The notes beneath the pieces were generated by a model. That model worked only from the letters and a program-made list of their open reading frames with translations. It did no database searches and had not been told where the DNA came from. This document shows, piece by piece, positions 1 through 12,520 of a stretch of DNA of 64,000 bases (the stretch's first letter is position 1; each line of letters starts with the position of its first letter). The position numbers were made by a program, and so were the translations under genes. Source of the DNA: Nautilus pompilius (lineage: Eukaryota > Mollusca > Cephalopoda > Nautilida > Nautilidae); contig JACATO010001004.1 in the NCBI GenBank assembly GCA_018389105.1, positions 246,001 to 310,000 on the forward strand, read 5' to 3'.

Positions 1-959
1 CGAGTTCAGCCCTACGTTCCGAACTTGAATACAGAGGAATAAACTCCCCCTTTATCCTAACATTACAAATGCGCATGCTCCACAACGAAACACGTGGACT
101 GTCTGTGCCGAAACACAGCCCAAAAATATCTACAAGTTTTTTACGCATCAGGACAGGTTCGACCGGCGTGAACCCTTTCACCACCGTTGGAAACTAATAC
201 TAAGACATGGGTTATATAAAAATCAAAAAAAAAAAAGCCCCATCCCCGTCTAACGTATCCGGAGACGAACCCGCAGACATTAAACAAGCGAAATCTGATT
301 TCAGCGGTGCGATGACGTTTCCTTGATTAGAGGGATCATGTCGACAAGACAAAGTAGCAAAAAAATAATCGGAATCAATAGTTTGTCAGAGACCCGCAGT
401 TATAAACTAGTAAACCAAGACCCTATTCTCGTTCTCTCGACAGCTTAGTGTCAAAATGAATAAAATCTTTAAGATCCAGAACAAGAACCATCACCCGACA
501 CTCGCAGCCCGACAGCACCCCGGGGACATGGTTTACGCAGAGTTGGCAAAGCCGTATCGCCGGAACATTTGTCAGTAGACTTTAGAGCTATTTTCTTCTC
601 ATCACCTCCCCCCCCTCTCCATCTTGTTGGTTACGGTTGGTCTTTGGTGAAGAATTACGTTTTCTTCAAAACATAAAAAAAAAAAAAAATACTACAGTTA
701 GATTCTTCTGACAGCCTTCTGACTTACCGTCTTTGTTCACTAGCATTCCCACTCGTGAAACCCGAGTTATGTTCTATTAATAGTTCGTGTCTAAGAACAC
801 ACTTCTCTGTTACAGACATCACATATTCAGTCCACCTTTGCCCTTTGCGTTAATACATTTCCCAGCCGTCGAAGGGAGCAGGGTTAGGGTTGCTTCTTTC
901 TTGTTACAGGGGATACCCCCCCCCACACGCGTGGTAATGATTCTTCGCCGTCGATTTTC
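1..959. other. Gene-free unique stretch
   Basis: I see no supported gene, RNA or transposon here. There are A-tracts near 226-236 and 676-690 and a C-run near 607-615. The only open frames are short and look random. Confidence 0.6.
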
Positions 960-1199
960 TCTCTCTCTCCCTCTTCATCACTAGATCTCTCTCGCTCTCT
1001 CTCTCTCTCTCCTCTCTCTCTCCTCTCTCTCTCTCTCATCTCTCTCTCTCTCTCTCTCTCTCTCTTCATCACTAGATCTCTCTCTCTCTCTTCTCCATCA
1101 CTCGATCTCTCTCTCCCATCACTCGATCTCTCTCTCTCTTCATCACTCTCTCTCTCTTCATCACTCTCTCTCTCTCTCCATCACTCGATCTCTCTCTCT

Positions 1200-1239
<40 letters not shown>

Positions 1240-1275
1240 TCCATCACTCTCTCTCTCTTCTCATCACTAGATCTC

Positions 1276-1362
<87 letters not shown>

Positions 1363-1439
1363 TCTCTCCATCACTCGATCTCTCTCTCCCATCACTCGAT
1401 CTCTCTCTCTTCATCACTAGATCTCTCTCTCTCTCTTCA

Positions 1440-1486
<47 letters not shown>
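960..1486. repeat. Compound CT microsatellite with ATCACT(A/C)GATCT spacers
   Basis: More than 500 bp of nearly pure pyrimidine on the plus strand. The (CT)n runs are broken by recurring short inserts of the form TTCATCACTAGATCT or CCATCACTCGATCT. The repeated inserts show that the array grew by duplication of a composite unit and not only by dinucleotide slippage. Low-complexity Arg/Glu frames on the minus strand are by-products. Confidence 0.9.
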
Positions 1487-1489
<3 letters not shown>

Positions 1490-4400
1490 AAAAAACAAAA
1501 AAAAAAACAAACGTTTCTGTTAAATCTGTCAGCGTATAAGAAAAGATGCGCGCGCTCGCCGATAGATACCCAGCTTCCCGCAATACTTATTCTCCCGCAG
1601 CTAAACAACCAGTTTTGCTTTAATCTATTTCGACGAGTCCCGAGCGAGCCCAGGGGAGGAGGAGGTGGGATGGGGGAGCTGGATGCGGCGGAAGCTATCC
1701 CCGTAAGACTGCCGCAAAAATAAAATCCCTACCACACCCTTTCAGGATTTTTATTTTGGACGAGGTAGAAGACCCCTCGGGCCGGTTGATAGGGACAAAC
1801 CGGATGCTACTGATTCTCGCACCAGTACATTTTTTGTCACTGATCGTTTTCGAACTATTATAATTACCAAATACCTTCATCAGTTTTCTTCCGTGTTTGT
1901 ATTTTGCAAAAAAAAAAAAAACAAAAAAAAAACACAAAAACATTTCGATCTCCTTATCGTGATTCCCGGTACATAAGATATTTTTTCTTATTTCTGATGA
2001 AGGCTAATAAACCAGAAACCAAATTCGGAGAGGTAGACGATGAGACAAAGGCGATTTTACTTTAACTAACGCCATTCTCAGCCTCCAAAGCCCTGTCGTG
2101 TTAAGCTTGACTCCGCTTGGAGTGTTGTTCAGAACCGTTTGCAAGTTGAGATCCTGATGTTCACCCGTGAATCTTCACCGGGCTCAGATTCGTTTGACCT
2201 CTGCCCGTAATCAATCGGGAGAGTGTGTTTTTTCTTGTTGTAGTGTTACATAGTGGGAAGGTTTTTCTCCGATATCGGCGGGCAGGCAGACTCCATTCAG
2301 ACCGCTTACGTCAGAGTTTATGCAAATTTATTTGTTTGATCTTCTTTCTTTTTTAAATCATAGGCTTTGATGACGCTATTGCTTAGCATCAGGCTTCCCT
2401 CGGTTTATTTAATGGGAAGTCCTTTATTATGTCGCGCAAACTTAACGACGTTTCGCGGCGGAAGCTGGAAGTTACCGGCGACTAACAGCCGGAGGTTTCT
2501 CCGTATCCTCGCTACTGTGGACACGTTGTGCAGCGGTGCTGTTCACTTGAAGTCCCCCATTAAATTTAGATCCGGCGCAAGGTTTTCCACGACCGGTGCC
2601 CGTGTAGAGTCCCTTCCGCTGACTCGCTTTTGCTTGTCGTTTTAATGGCAGCCATCGAAAAGGTCTTGTCGAGGTTAGTTCAGGGGTCTGGCATACCTAC
2701 TTTAGACTATTATGGACGATCCTTTTTGTTCGTCTTCACGAGCGAATAGAACTCGTCTGAGTAGATGTGAGTCCCTCAAAACAACTCGGGCATTAAATAC
2801 GAAGTAAAACACCGAACGGAGCCGGGCATCTACAAATTATTCACACGGAAAGAGATTGGATAAGTCATTTACAGTGGCGGGCAAAAGTGTAAGAACGATG
2901 GCAGAGCAAACATAAAGTGACGCTGGAAAATAGATAAGAATGAGCATTCCAGCCTGGACATTGCACCTCATAGAAAAACGATTTCTTGTAAATACTTTAT
3001 TACATACGTAATTACAAAGAACTAGTGATGTTTGGTTCACAGCTATAAACATCATCCACGGCAGTAATACACCGGTCTATGCGAATATCGGCTCAAGTTG
3101 ACAGAATAATTTGGAACAATTGATCCAAGATTACGAGGGCTTTTTAAAAAATTTTAATAACTCTGTCTATTTATTCTCTATCGGATTCAAATGAGGGTTT
3201 TGGGCCGACTGCACTAGACCCCTAATTCCCTGATCCGTTGAATACCCCTTTGTTCGCGGCGACTAAATGTTTCGGATTATTGTCATTTTTCGAAAATTCA
3301 TTTTCGAAGTAGGCAGTTCTCAGAATATAGCTCTGGTATATTGGTCAAAATATTCAGGTAAACAAACCGATCCATTATCACCTGGATACGATGGATAGAG
3401 CCTTCCTTTTCTCTGGAAAAACAAGCCCTACATCATAACGGACCTGCCTCCAACCCCCCCACTTTTGATTTCCGGTTTAGTGCACTTCCGATGAACTGTT
3501 TCTCTGTGTGCTGCTGCTACCTCTCGGGCGGTCGGTGCTCGACATGCTTGGTGATCTCGGAATATGGGTGTTTTTCCTTCCGAAACTCCGCGATCCGAGT
3601 GCGATTCGTTGGACTTCGACTGGCTATTTTACTCATTGTAAAATGCTTACAAACAAGTCGTGCACCAGTTTAGTATATCCGGTTAGCTGTCCAAACAGCC
3701 ACAAATACAAGCAGTTGATGTTGGCGTTTTTTTTACATATTTTCGCTAGGCAAAATATTTCCTACCGACCAAGTTGATGTATACGTCAATGTGTCGGCTT
3801 AACTTCGCTCTGCCGTCGTTCTGAAACGTTTGTCCTTCACTGTGTCTTTAGGCAGATGAATGACAAATATCCTGAGGCTATGGGCCTTACATTTACGGTG
3901 AGTTTTAACAATAAAAATCGCTTAATAAAGCTGAATGTGGTTCTGCCATTTAAATATGCAACGTACATTCCGTGGATGCACCAGAATATTCTTAGAGGAA
4001 ACCATCGGGGCTAGTTGTTACAGAGGTAGAGTTAGTTGTTACAGCGCCAGAAATTTCTAATTAAAGGTAAAGACGGCCTGTAACTGACGTCATGAAAGTC
4101 CAAAACATAGGACGCTGATTATATCCTCATGCATACGCTTATTTAAAGAGACGCTGGTCGATTAATTGTCCAACCGACAAGACTGAGAGGCCCGAGTCCG
4201 ATTCTCCACGTAGATGGAAAGGGCTGGCTTAGCGCACTTGCAATTGTGTTTTTTTCTACCCAGGACCTTCCTTCCGCTTCTTAAAAACGAAGATTATTAG
4301 TCAGGCTTTTGCCTTTGGTTGAACTTAACACGTAAGAGCCCCCTGCCTTTGCGATGTATGCCATTCTAGGGGTTCCCCCCATCTACACAGTAGACGGTAT

Positions 4401-5611
4401 TCCCCGCAGATTTACGGTAAAACGTGGTCCGTGACACAACGAGTGGGGGGGGGCGTGCGTGTGTCGTCAGAATCTGCTAACCGTGCAGCTTCCACATCTT
4501 GCAGGACCCGAAACAATCTGATCGTGTAGACAGTACCATCTGGAACCTCGGCAGAGCAAGATACCAAATTCGGAAACGCTAGACATTAGTTGTAAAATTC
4601 TCGCCCCTTTTTTTTTTTTTTTAAAAAAAAAAGGATCACGTTTAAGTTTCCCGAAAATTCTCTGTGGCGTACGATTGATGTACTTCGCTTTTTGGAAACC
4701 ATTCGGTGTTATCAATGTATTTCGGGAGTGATGGATGTTCTTTTACAGAAACAGATTCCATAAGTACCGGTCAACAAGAATGAAAACGCAGCAGTTATTC
4801 GAAGGATCGGTGGGGAGGGTTTGGCAGTAACCCGTCGTTCTGGTCTGAGAGTATACGGAAGGGGACGTAGCGTGTACCAAACATGAGCCAGGAAGGATAA
4901 TATGTCGAGATTCAGAAACGAAATATTTCTTTATTTTTTTTAAATATGAAGGAATCACGCTGTGGATAGTAAAACCGTGTATCTAAAATACATAAAACAG
5001 ACAGGTTTCTTCGACCCTTAGCAACTGAAACCGTTTCTGTTGATTGCATTGCGTCGGAATACCAACGAACTGACGACGTGCTAGCGATATCTGGGAGCCC
5101 CCGCACCGTCCTGCTGGAGTAATTGCATCGTTTTCAGTCTTCTTGCCAGCGTGCATCACGAAATACAGCAGCTGAACCTTCGGGGAAAAGAAAAAAAAAG
5201 AAGAAAGAAACACAGGAATTGATGACACCTACGGTTAGATTTTGGCTATTAGTTCTGCGAACACGTACAACTATACAGATGTTTTCTATGAAGCACATTC
5301 TCGTGGCCCGAGAATCTCCCTTTTATCAGGTTTATGTACACAGCTTTGTGGGTCTTATTTATCTTCCACCAGCGTTAATTAAATTCTCCTGGCCAAGCTT
5401 ATCAGGTATCCGGATGAAAGCTGAGCAGAATGCAAGGCTGAGGTTGAATAACTGGGGTCTAAACCGAAAATTCCTGCGTCTGCGTGCAAAAGTATCAAAG
5501 GATAGTAAAAATTCCTCGTTTCGAGAAAAGAAGAAAAGTGGGGGTTTTGTCTCATTCTCGTGTAGCTCTGGAATTTACCAATTCTACATTATATTTGCGT
5601 GGAGCATTAAA
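1487..5611. other. Gene-free stretch
   Basis: No recognisable coding region. It holds several A/T homopolymers (1907-1940) and a T14/A10 palindromic tract at about 4609-4632. A region around 4165-4335 has one weak B-box-like string (GAGTCCGATTC) and may be SINE debris. One isolated TGACGTCA lies at about 4084. A 163-codon frame at 5123-5614 has no features I can recognise and includes a lysine run from a purine tract. Confidence 0.5.
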
Positions 5612-5614
5612 TAA

Positions 5615-5688
<74 letters not shown>

Positions 5689-5711
5689 TAATAATAATAA
5701 TAATAATAATA
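5612..5711. repeat. (ACT)n-(AAT)n trinucleotide microsatellite
   Basis: About 100 bp of ACT repeats passing into AAT repeats, with two small interruptions. Confidence 0.95.
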
Positions 5712-6430
5712 TCCAGTTTTCCCCTTTTTTTCCTGAAGCTACATGGCCGTTTTGGAGAAATCTACGGCAACAAAGAATCTTTTTTAATATCTGTTCCTGA
5801 CACAGAAATTTAAGATGCAACAACAAGAAACGTCATCTGGACCTAGCATTTACTTGGCATTTGCCGTTCTCCACGTTGAATGCTAGGTAAATGTCAACTT
5901 GGAGGTGATTCTTTGAAAAGGTCGTCAAAGAAAAAAAAAACAGTAGAAATGGTTTTCTGCCCGGTGCTAGCCACTTTCGGGGATATCGTGTTTCGGCTCT
6001 TTAAGGGGACTGGTTAGAAATAATCTGAGAAAGGGGAGAGACGTAAGAGATTAAAGTTACGGCCAGATGACAAGCGCTGAAGGTTAGCGCCAGGTCTGAA
6101 CAGTCTCGCCTTCCACCATCAACAGATTTGTTTTCTCTTGTTTCGGATTATTATTATTTATTTTTTTTTGGTCAGAGATTAAATTTTAGTAAAATATTTA
6201 TGCTACAACAACAACAACAAAACATCGCCTCCTGTAAATAGCACATTTTCTTTAAAAAAAAATCCAGACTCTGTTCTTTAAAAATATGGAATTCGAGACG
6301 AGAAATCACAGAGTTCTGAAAAGATATAAACTGTGAGCTTCGAGCCTCGTAAAAATGCGATCTGTTTGTGAGCCTGAACCTTCAGTTTTATTGTTAATTT
6401 TTTAAGTTCTTTACGTCTGAAAACTAGAGG
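5712..6430. other. Gene-free stretch with a short inverted repeat
   Basis: No coding signal. ACCTAGCATT at 5841-5850 is matched by its reverse complement at 5879-5888, a 10-bp stem with a 28-nt loop. Its function is unknown and it may be chance. Confidence 0.5.
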
Positions 6431-6459
6431 ACAACACACACACACACACACACACACAC

Positions 6460-6508
<49 letters not shown>

Positions 6509-6538
6509 CACACACACACACACACACGCGCGCGCGCG
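6431..6538. repeat. (CA)n microsatellite ending in (CG)n
   Basis: About 100 bp of CA repeat with three single-base slips, ending in an alternating CG run at about 6526-6540. Alternating purine-pyrimidine tracts of this kind can adopt Z-DNA. The tract leads directly into the minisatellite that follows. Confidence 0.95.
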
Positions 6539-7384
6539 CGTACACAAACGCGCTTACAATCACACACAGATGCACGCATACACACGTTCACACACACACG
6601 GACACACACACGTACACAAACGCGCTTACAATCACACACAGATGCACACATACACACGTTCACACACGGACACACACACGTACACAAACGCGCTTACAAT
6701 CACACACAGATGCACACATACACACGTTCACACACGGACACACACACACGTACACAAACGCGCTTACAATCACACACAGATGCACGCATACATACACACG
6801 TTCACACGCACACGTTCACACACACACGGACACACACACACGTACACAAACGCGCTTACAATCACACACAGATGCACACATACACACGTTCACACGCACA
6901 CGTTCACACACACACGGACACACACACACACGTACACAAACGCGCTTACAATCACACACAGATGCACACATACACACGTTCACACACACGACACACACAC
7001 ACGTACACAAACGCGCTTACAATCACACACAGATGCACACATACACACGTTCACACACGGACACACACACACGTACACAAACGCGCTTACAATCACACAC
7101 AGATGCACGCATACATACACACGTTCACACGCACACGTTCACACACACACGGACACACACACACGTACACAAACGCGCTTACATCACACACAGATGCACA
7201 CATACACACGTTCACACGCACACGTTCACACACACACGGACCACACACACACGTACACAAACGCGCTTACAATCACACACAGATGCACACATACACACGT
7301 TCACACACGGACACACACACACACGTACACAAACGCGCTTACAATCACACACATACACACATTCACACACGCACACACACACAT
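6539..7384 (+). repeat. Eleven-unit minisatellite with higher-order structure
   Basis: Eleven units each begin with CGTACACAAACGCGCTTAC, at 6539, 6611, 6679, 6749, 6841, 6931, 7002, 7072, 7164, 7252 and 7324. Spacings are 72, 68, 70, 92, 90, 71, 70, 92, 88 and 72 bp. Short (~70) and long (~90) units alternate in a short-long-long-short pattern, giving a higher-order period of about 322 bp (6679 to 7002 to 7324). Long units carry an extra GCACACGTTCAC segment. All three plus frames stay open because the unit lacks stops, so the His/Thr-rich frames are not evidence of a gene. Confidence 0.93.
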
Positions 7385-7929
7385 GCAAACTTATAAATAC
7401 ATGTAAGATCTAATAAAATAAAAGATTAAGTGTACTGACATAAAGAAAGAAATATATAGAATGATTACAAAAAAACTAATTTAAAAAGAATTATACAAGA
7501 AAATACGGGCTGAAAGGTTTTTGACAGTTTAATTAAGAAAGATTTATAAATGAAATAACCAGACGTATAGTTTTTGACATGTTAATTAAAAAGGAATTAT
7601 TTTAAAAAATCAGGATTTAATAGGTTTGTGAAAATAATTAATTTAAAACCCTAAATGTTTTTCTTGTAAGGAGAGCATTTCCCAAACACTGTCAAGCCGA
7701 AGTTATCCACTTGTTTTGTTTGTTAATTTATCGTGTACAGAAACGTTGCTGAATTTCTTGGTCTGGTTGTTTTGTTAATCGGCAGCTGAACTGTGTGAGA
7801 TACTTAGACAAGCAGGTGACTGAAACATCTTTAAAAAACCGTAATAGTTGTTCCAAAAACACAACCACACGGCAGTAAATCAAGGAAAGTACGTAAATGA
7901 CATTAACGCGGCCGAACGAGATCTTAGAA
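7385..7929. other. AT-rich gene-free stretch
   Basis: The part up to about 7650 is strongly AT-rich with no frame of note. Composition returns to the window average before the promoter-like sequence. No gene seen. Confidence 0.5.
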
Positions 7930-8033
7930 AGGGCGCGTGACGTCACTTCCTGGAGGTTAGAGGCTAGTGTCGGAAAGCACGTGCGGGTGCATTCTGGGAG
8001 GAGAAAGACAAGTCACGGGTTAGACAGAGTCGA
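7930..8033 (+). promoter_or_regulatory. Candidate TATA-less promoter with composite CRE-ETS site
   Basis: TGACGTCACTTCCTGG at 7938-7953 joins a full cAMP-response element to an ETS-type CACTTCCTG core. An E-box-like GCACGTGC follows at about 7978, and TGCATTCTGGGA at 7988-7999. Such composites are typical of metazoan CpG promoters. An ATG at 8034 opens a charged reading frame, which fits a promoter position. No transcript evidence is available. The TGACGTCA palindrome also occurs in this window inside satellite arrays, so chance or repeat origin is possible. Confidence 0.35.
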
Positions 8034-8409
8034 ATGGAGAAGAAGAATGCTTCATTTAATTCCGCCGGGTCGGTGATGAAAGTGAGGCGAGGTAGAAGAC
8101 GCCGTTCTACTGATGATGATTCCGGAGGAAGAGGAAGAATAAAAAAAAAAAAAAAAACACACGAAGGGAGAAATTGAATCTCAAAAAATTATTTTGAACT
8201 TGGAGGAGGAACCCGACTGGAATCTTCTCCGGCCACCACCCACAGCTTCTGTTAAAGCAAACGCTCGCAAACCCCAGACAGAAGCGATGCCGGTGAACGG
8301 CCCGGAACTCCCGTCTTCATGCTGCCCCTTGACATTGGACACCTGTTGGGGCTACGACCCGTTTTCCACAGCCGGCACTCTGCGCCAGAACACCGCTTTA
8401 GTACGATAG
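8034..8409 (+). CDS. Candidate short gene or exon, frame split at an A17 run
   Basis: An ATG at 8034 opens 47 codons ending in TGA at 8175-8177. The product is basic, with a stretch reading MKVRRGRRRR followed by Ser/Asp/Gly-rich sequence and a lysine run. The lysine run is encoded by 17 consecutive A residues (8141-8157). A second frame is open from 8143 to a TAG at 8407-8409 and reads like coding sequence, for example EEEPDWNLLRPPPTASVK. A one-base difference in the A-run would join the two into about 124 codons. I do not recognise the protein. It may be a small nuclear protein, a first exon or chance. The CRE-ETS site lies about 80 bp upstream of the ATG. Confidence 0.28.
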
Positions 8410-9526
8410 AAGTAACGTAGAAGGTGCGCGGAACCGCTTCTTCTAATGGCGAATGGAATCACCGTACGGCAAACCCGAACTTCTAAGATAATACACTCGT
8501 GTGCTGTAAAAAAAAAAACGGTGAAGCGAGAACATTTTCGGGGTTTTTTTTGGAACGGCAAATAAACGGATCCTTCTTCTAACGCTATTACTTAAAATAC
8601 GTGCAAAAATTAAAACGAGTTGTCGGTTTTCATTGGATTATTACATCTTTGTCGTTGGCTACTTCCCTGCTCGTCACTGTTATCCGACCGATTAGTTGAT
8701 TGACAGTCATCGTTGTCACGGTGATCAACCACGTGCCATTTAAATTGAATATTGATGAAGCTATGTTAAGTTCAGGTTTTGGCTTCACCTTTCCACAGTT
8801 TCGTTAAGGATATCAGTTTGATCCACGATCGATGTCGCCTCAGATAAAGATCGGTCTGGCGCCATCTTGATTGGTTCCTAGTTTCAGTCTAATTGTCTAA
8901 TTAATCAATAGCGGCACTTTAACTGTTTATTTTAAAAAAAAATTTTTTTTTGTTTTTTTTTTTTTTTTTTTTTTTAAATTGCCCTCACCAGTCTTGTTAG
9001 TTTGATCGGTCGTCAGTCTCGCGAGTATCCGTTTGATCAGATGACGGTGTCACTTTACCTAGCTTACCGATTAACTTTCATTAGTGTGGAGCTGACTAAA
9101 ATTCAGTGTCAATCCGATACGCCTACGGTATTTCTGAGAGAACGTTCACTCCGTGAACGGAATCAGGTCAGGTAAGTTCCACTCCAACCCGTGAGTTTTT
9201 GAACACTGTTTGAGTCTCTATCATTTTACCCTTAAAAACAGCTTGAATTATATGATATAAACATTTGCAGTGAATGGAAGCTGTTTTCCCGCAGTGCTAC
9301 GGATATCATCAACCAACAGAGAGTCCACCCAACCATCTCAGAATCATAATAAGGGATGCAATTTTCAAATAAATATCTTTTCTTGCTGCAGCAGCCGCTA
9401 GAAGGTAAGTCATCTTTTATCCCATGAAAAAAAAACAAACATTTTTTAAAAATTTCTTTCTTTCCTTTTGTTATCAGCGATGATTTTTCGCTAAACTGAT
9501 ATTTCCTTCCTTTAAGGTTTGTAATT
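8410..9526. other. Gene-free stretch
   Basis: No coding signal. A long A/T homopolymer cluster lies at 8935-8976. Confidence 0.5.
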
Positions 9527-9692
9527 CTCTCTCTCTCTCTCTCTCCCTGTACTGACGTCATATCTCTATGCACTGATGTTCTCTCTCTCTCTCTCTCTCT
9601 CTCTCCCTGTACTGACGTCATATCTCTATGCACTGATGTTCTCTCTCTCTCTCCCTGTACTGACGTCATATCTCTATGCACTGATGTTCTCT

Positions 9693-9760
<68 letters not shown>

Positions 9761-9996
9761 CTGATGCCATCTCTCTCTCTCCCTGTAACTGACGTCATAT
9801 CTCTCTCTCTCTCTTTCTCCCTGTACTGACGTCATATCTCTTTCTGTACTAATGTTCTCTCTCTCTCACTGTACTGACGTCATATCTCTCTCTCTGTACT
9901 GGTTTTCTCTCTCTCTGTACTGACGTCATATCTCTCCCTCTCCCTGTACTGACGTCATCTCTCTCTCTGTACTGATGTTCTCTCTCTCTCTCTTTC
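9527..9996 (+). repeat. CT-rich minisatellite carrying TGACGTCA palindromes (locus A)
   Basis: (CT)n runs alternate with CTGTACTGACGTCATATCTC and CACTGATGTTCTC segments. I count eight exact TGACGTCA octamers, at 9553, 9613, 9661, 9790, 9825, 9875, 9921 and 9950. The unit is the reverse complement of the core in the array at 20.4-20.9 kb. Ser/Leu-rich and Arg/Glu-rich open frames here are artefacts of the repeat. Confidence 0.9.
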
Positions 9997-10079
9997 GCTG
10001 AACTGGCTCAACTGTTTCCAGATGTTCACAAAGTATTTCTTCGGCAGCCGTCTATCGATTCTCCGCGACAGCTTGCGCG

Positions 10080-10255
10080 TCTTCAGAACCAACTATTCGG
10101 CGTCACGGTTAAAGAGCTAGTAGTTCAGACCCCGGTCCCCGTACGGCTTACCTTCGTTGGAACGCCTTCTTCACCAGCCGGTCGCGAGTCTCCTCTCCGG
10201 TTTCCTTCCACATCTAAATATGAAGGTTTATAGTAAAGTTTGTTCTCTTTTTCAT
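10080..10255 (+). mobile_element. Degenerate SINE fragment (tail shared with the 18.8-kb SINE)
   Basis: The segment CCTTCTTCACCAG, then CTCCGGTTTCCTTCCACATC and TAAATATGAAGGTTTATAGTAAAG, aligns in order with the tail of the SINE at 18771-18975. A weak B-box-like string lies upstream near 10110. Two copies of the same ordered tail in one window support a dispersed SINE family. The head is too diverged to define the 5' end. Confidence 0.45.
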
Positions 10256-11459
10256 TTGGGTACTTAGAGCGAAGGTTTCGCTAGTAACTACTGGAGTGAA
10301 CTTCAACCACAGCTCAAGCAACCCTGAACTGTACGTACCCTGGTCAGGAACGCTAATACACCAGGTGAGATGTATTCAAACCGGAAATCAGGACAAGGGG
10401 GGTCCGCAAAATAAGCAATCAACTAATTATAATAATAATAACAATTATTCTATACTTAACTGATATGTTAACCTGTAAACTTTGGAATGTCCGTTGACGT
10501 CTTCGCACACTTTGAATGCTCTTCGCTAACGCTAAAGGGAGATAAGTTCTAATGCGCCAAACACAAGGTGGCAGTACGTGTCTCTTTTTTTTTTTCTTTC
10601 TTTTTCCGAGCCATAAAGTAAGATATATTTTTATCGGTTCCTTCGATTGCCATTTTCTGTGCGGCTGAGAGAGAGCGGTCAAGAAATTACCCGGCGCGAG
10701 ATTAAGGAATATTAGACACCGCGATCTTTTTGCGCTGCTGCCAGTTAGTTATTTCTGGTTAATCCATAAGACGTCTCCAGGAAACAGGGCGGCTCTGTCT
10801 GGGAAGGTAAATGAATATCGGCAGAGCGGCAGCTCTTCTGACGGTATTACCTAAACAAAAACGGAAGAATTATTCTTGTTTTTTTTAAATTTTCGAAAGG
10901 ATAAAACAAGGGAAGTCGCGTGACCGCAGACGGGGATTTATCGTGGTACTCCACTTCGATGAGAGACGCTGCCATGCACTCACGAGGCCAGGAGAAACAA
11001 TATCCTTAAAAGCAATGGCAAGCAAATTAAAAATCTGAGCTTACTATATTTTAATCTAAACCCCCCTTCTTTTTTTTTTACTGTAATACGTCAGGTAAAC
11101 CGCATAAAGCACGCTAATTTCTCTAAGTGTAGACTATAAATACACTGTTACGTCAAACAGCTTACGGTAATTTCGTACTTATAGAAATTACAGAGCTATT
11201 ACGAAAGTGAAAACCAACAACATCGTGACACAGAATAGCCTGAGAATCGAAGAACTTCATGACTGCGGTCCTTTAAATGCTACACAGGCTTGTATTCAGT
11301 GTGATTCCTTACATTAAACTACAGTGAGGGCGGGGATTGCAGGATTAAAATTTAATGTAAAACCGAATTCTTGATTTAATTTTTTGCTTAGTGTCACTTT
11401 TACTTTTCCAAGCATCATATTCACTTTATAGAAACAGCTAAGGTATGCTGCTCTTTTGT
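10256..11459. other. Gene-free stretch
   Basis: No gene seen. A pyrimidine run at about 10585-10606 and a T-tract near 11070 are the only simple features. Confidence 0.5.
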
Positions 11460-11640
11460 CTTCTTCTTCTTCATCACCTCGGCGAAAGCTCGTCCTGATT
11501 TTCGACGTCTAAGGCGTCTGAAAGCAGAGAGCTAGAGAGTGTGTGGGGCATAACATCAGTGACCAAGTGAGTAGTTACCTAAGTATGGTTGGGAGCTGTT
11601 GGGCTGCGGCCAAGGAGCGAGCCAGTCGGGAGTTACCATT
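11460..11640 (+). repeat. Dispersed repeat, copy 1
   Basis: Ordered blocks CTCGGCGAA, a GACGTCTAAGGCGTCTGA-like block, AGAGCTAGAGAG, GTGACCAAG, GTTACCTA and GTATGGTTGG recur in the same order and orientation at 26424-26570. Flanks differ, so this looks like an old interspersed element, perhaps a SINE or MITE. I see no clear tRNA-type promoter or terminal repeat. Confidence 0.45.
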
Positions 11641-12285
11641 TTATTTCGAACAGACCTCTTGTGTTATAATCAAACATAGGCAGGTGCATCAATAATTTAT
11701 ATTGAATAATCGAAGTCTTAACGAAGGAAGTCTGTACACCGTCACTTTAAACACCCGCTAACATCTGATTATCATCTCAACTAAGAGAAACGATATCACT
11801 ACTGATTTTTTTTTTAAAAAGTTTTAAAAGCATTTAATGGTAATAAAAAGTACGACCTCACAATGATCGTTCAATGATATTAAGCTATCAATAAAAACCC
11901 TATTCAATTTAAGGGTGAATAGTAAATGCTCTTTGATGTCGGATAGGTAAACACGGTAAAACGTTTAGATGTCCAGGTACACTTAAGTACAACCCCACCT
12001 TTTATTTAAAATTTTTTAGATAAGGTAACGTCAATGAAGCAAGTATTTTTATTATTATTCTGAGTTCATTTCAGATTCCATTAAATCTTTGCTTTAGTCT
12101 TTTTCATGCAATCTGTTTACTAATAATGCTTGGTAATTTATTGAAATGTACTTCTTTTATATAGAAGTAAGCATTTAGTAAGATAATGTGTCTTTAACGT
12201 TAAAGTAGCGAGTCCAGATAACTTTTACTTCCTGTTTTATATTCCATAAATTCACAACATCAAATAATGTTCTCTATAGGTAAAT
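11641..12285. other. Gene-free stretch
   Basis: AT-rich with no frame of note and no repeat I can define. Confidence 0.5.
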
Positions 12286-12293
12286 TACATAGG

Positions 12294-12520
12294 CATGGTG
12301 CGACAGTCTGGTGGTTAGTCCGCTGGCTGGTGTTCGAACCCTGGTGGAAATCGACCCGTGGAATGCCTTTTTGGCATGGTTTCCTACTCCCTATTCCTTA
12401 CCAGCCAACCATGTAGGTTTTATCCTATATCTGAAAGTGAAGTGTTTCCTAGTAGAAACTTCCAGTGGGTACCTTTACCCTGTTGGTGACACCAAACGGT
12501 ATTTTTTACAGTTGTAGACC
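12294..12520 (+). mobile_element. tRNA-derived SINE-like element
   Basis: An A-box-like TGGTGGTTAGTCCG at about 12309 and a good B-box GTTCGAACC at 12332-12340 have the spacing of a tRNA-type RNA polymerase III promoter. A non-tRNA body follows. There is no cloverleaf or aminoacyl stem around the boxes, so it is not a functional tRNA gene. The 3' end is uncertain. Confidence 0.45.

Noticed and set aside
6570..7413. Long His/Thr-rich open frames in all three plus frames
   Set aside because: They follow from a CA-rich minisatellite without stop codons. All frames being open at once is the mark of repeat composition and not of coding.
9232..9798. 188-codon Arg/Glu-rich minus-strand frame
   Set aside because: Most of it is translated (GA)n microsatellite; the rest shows no domain.
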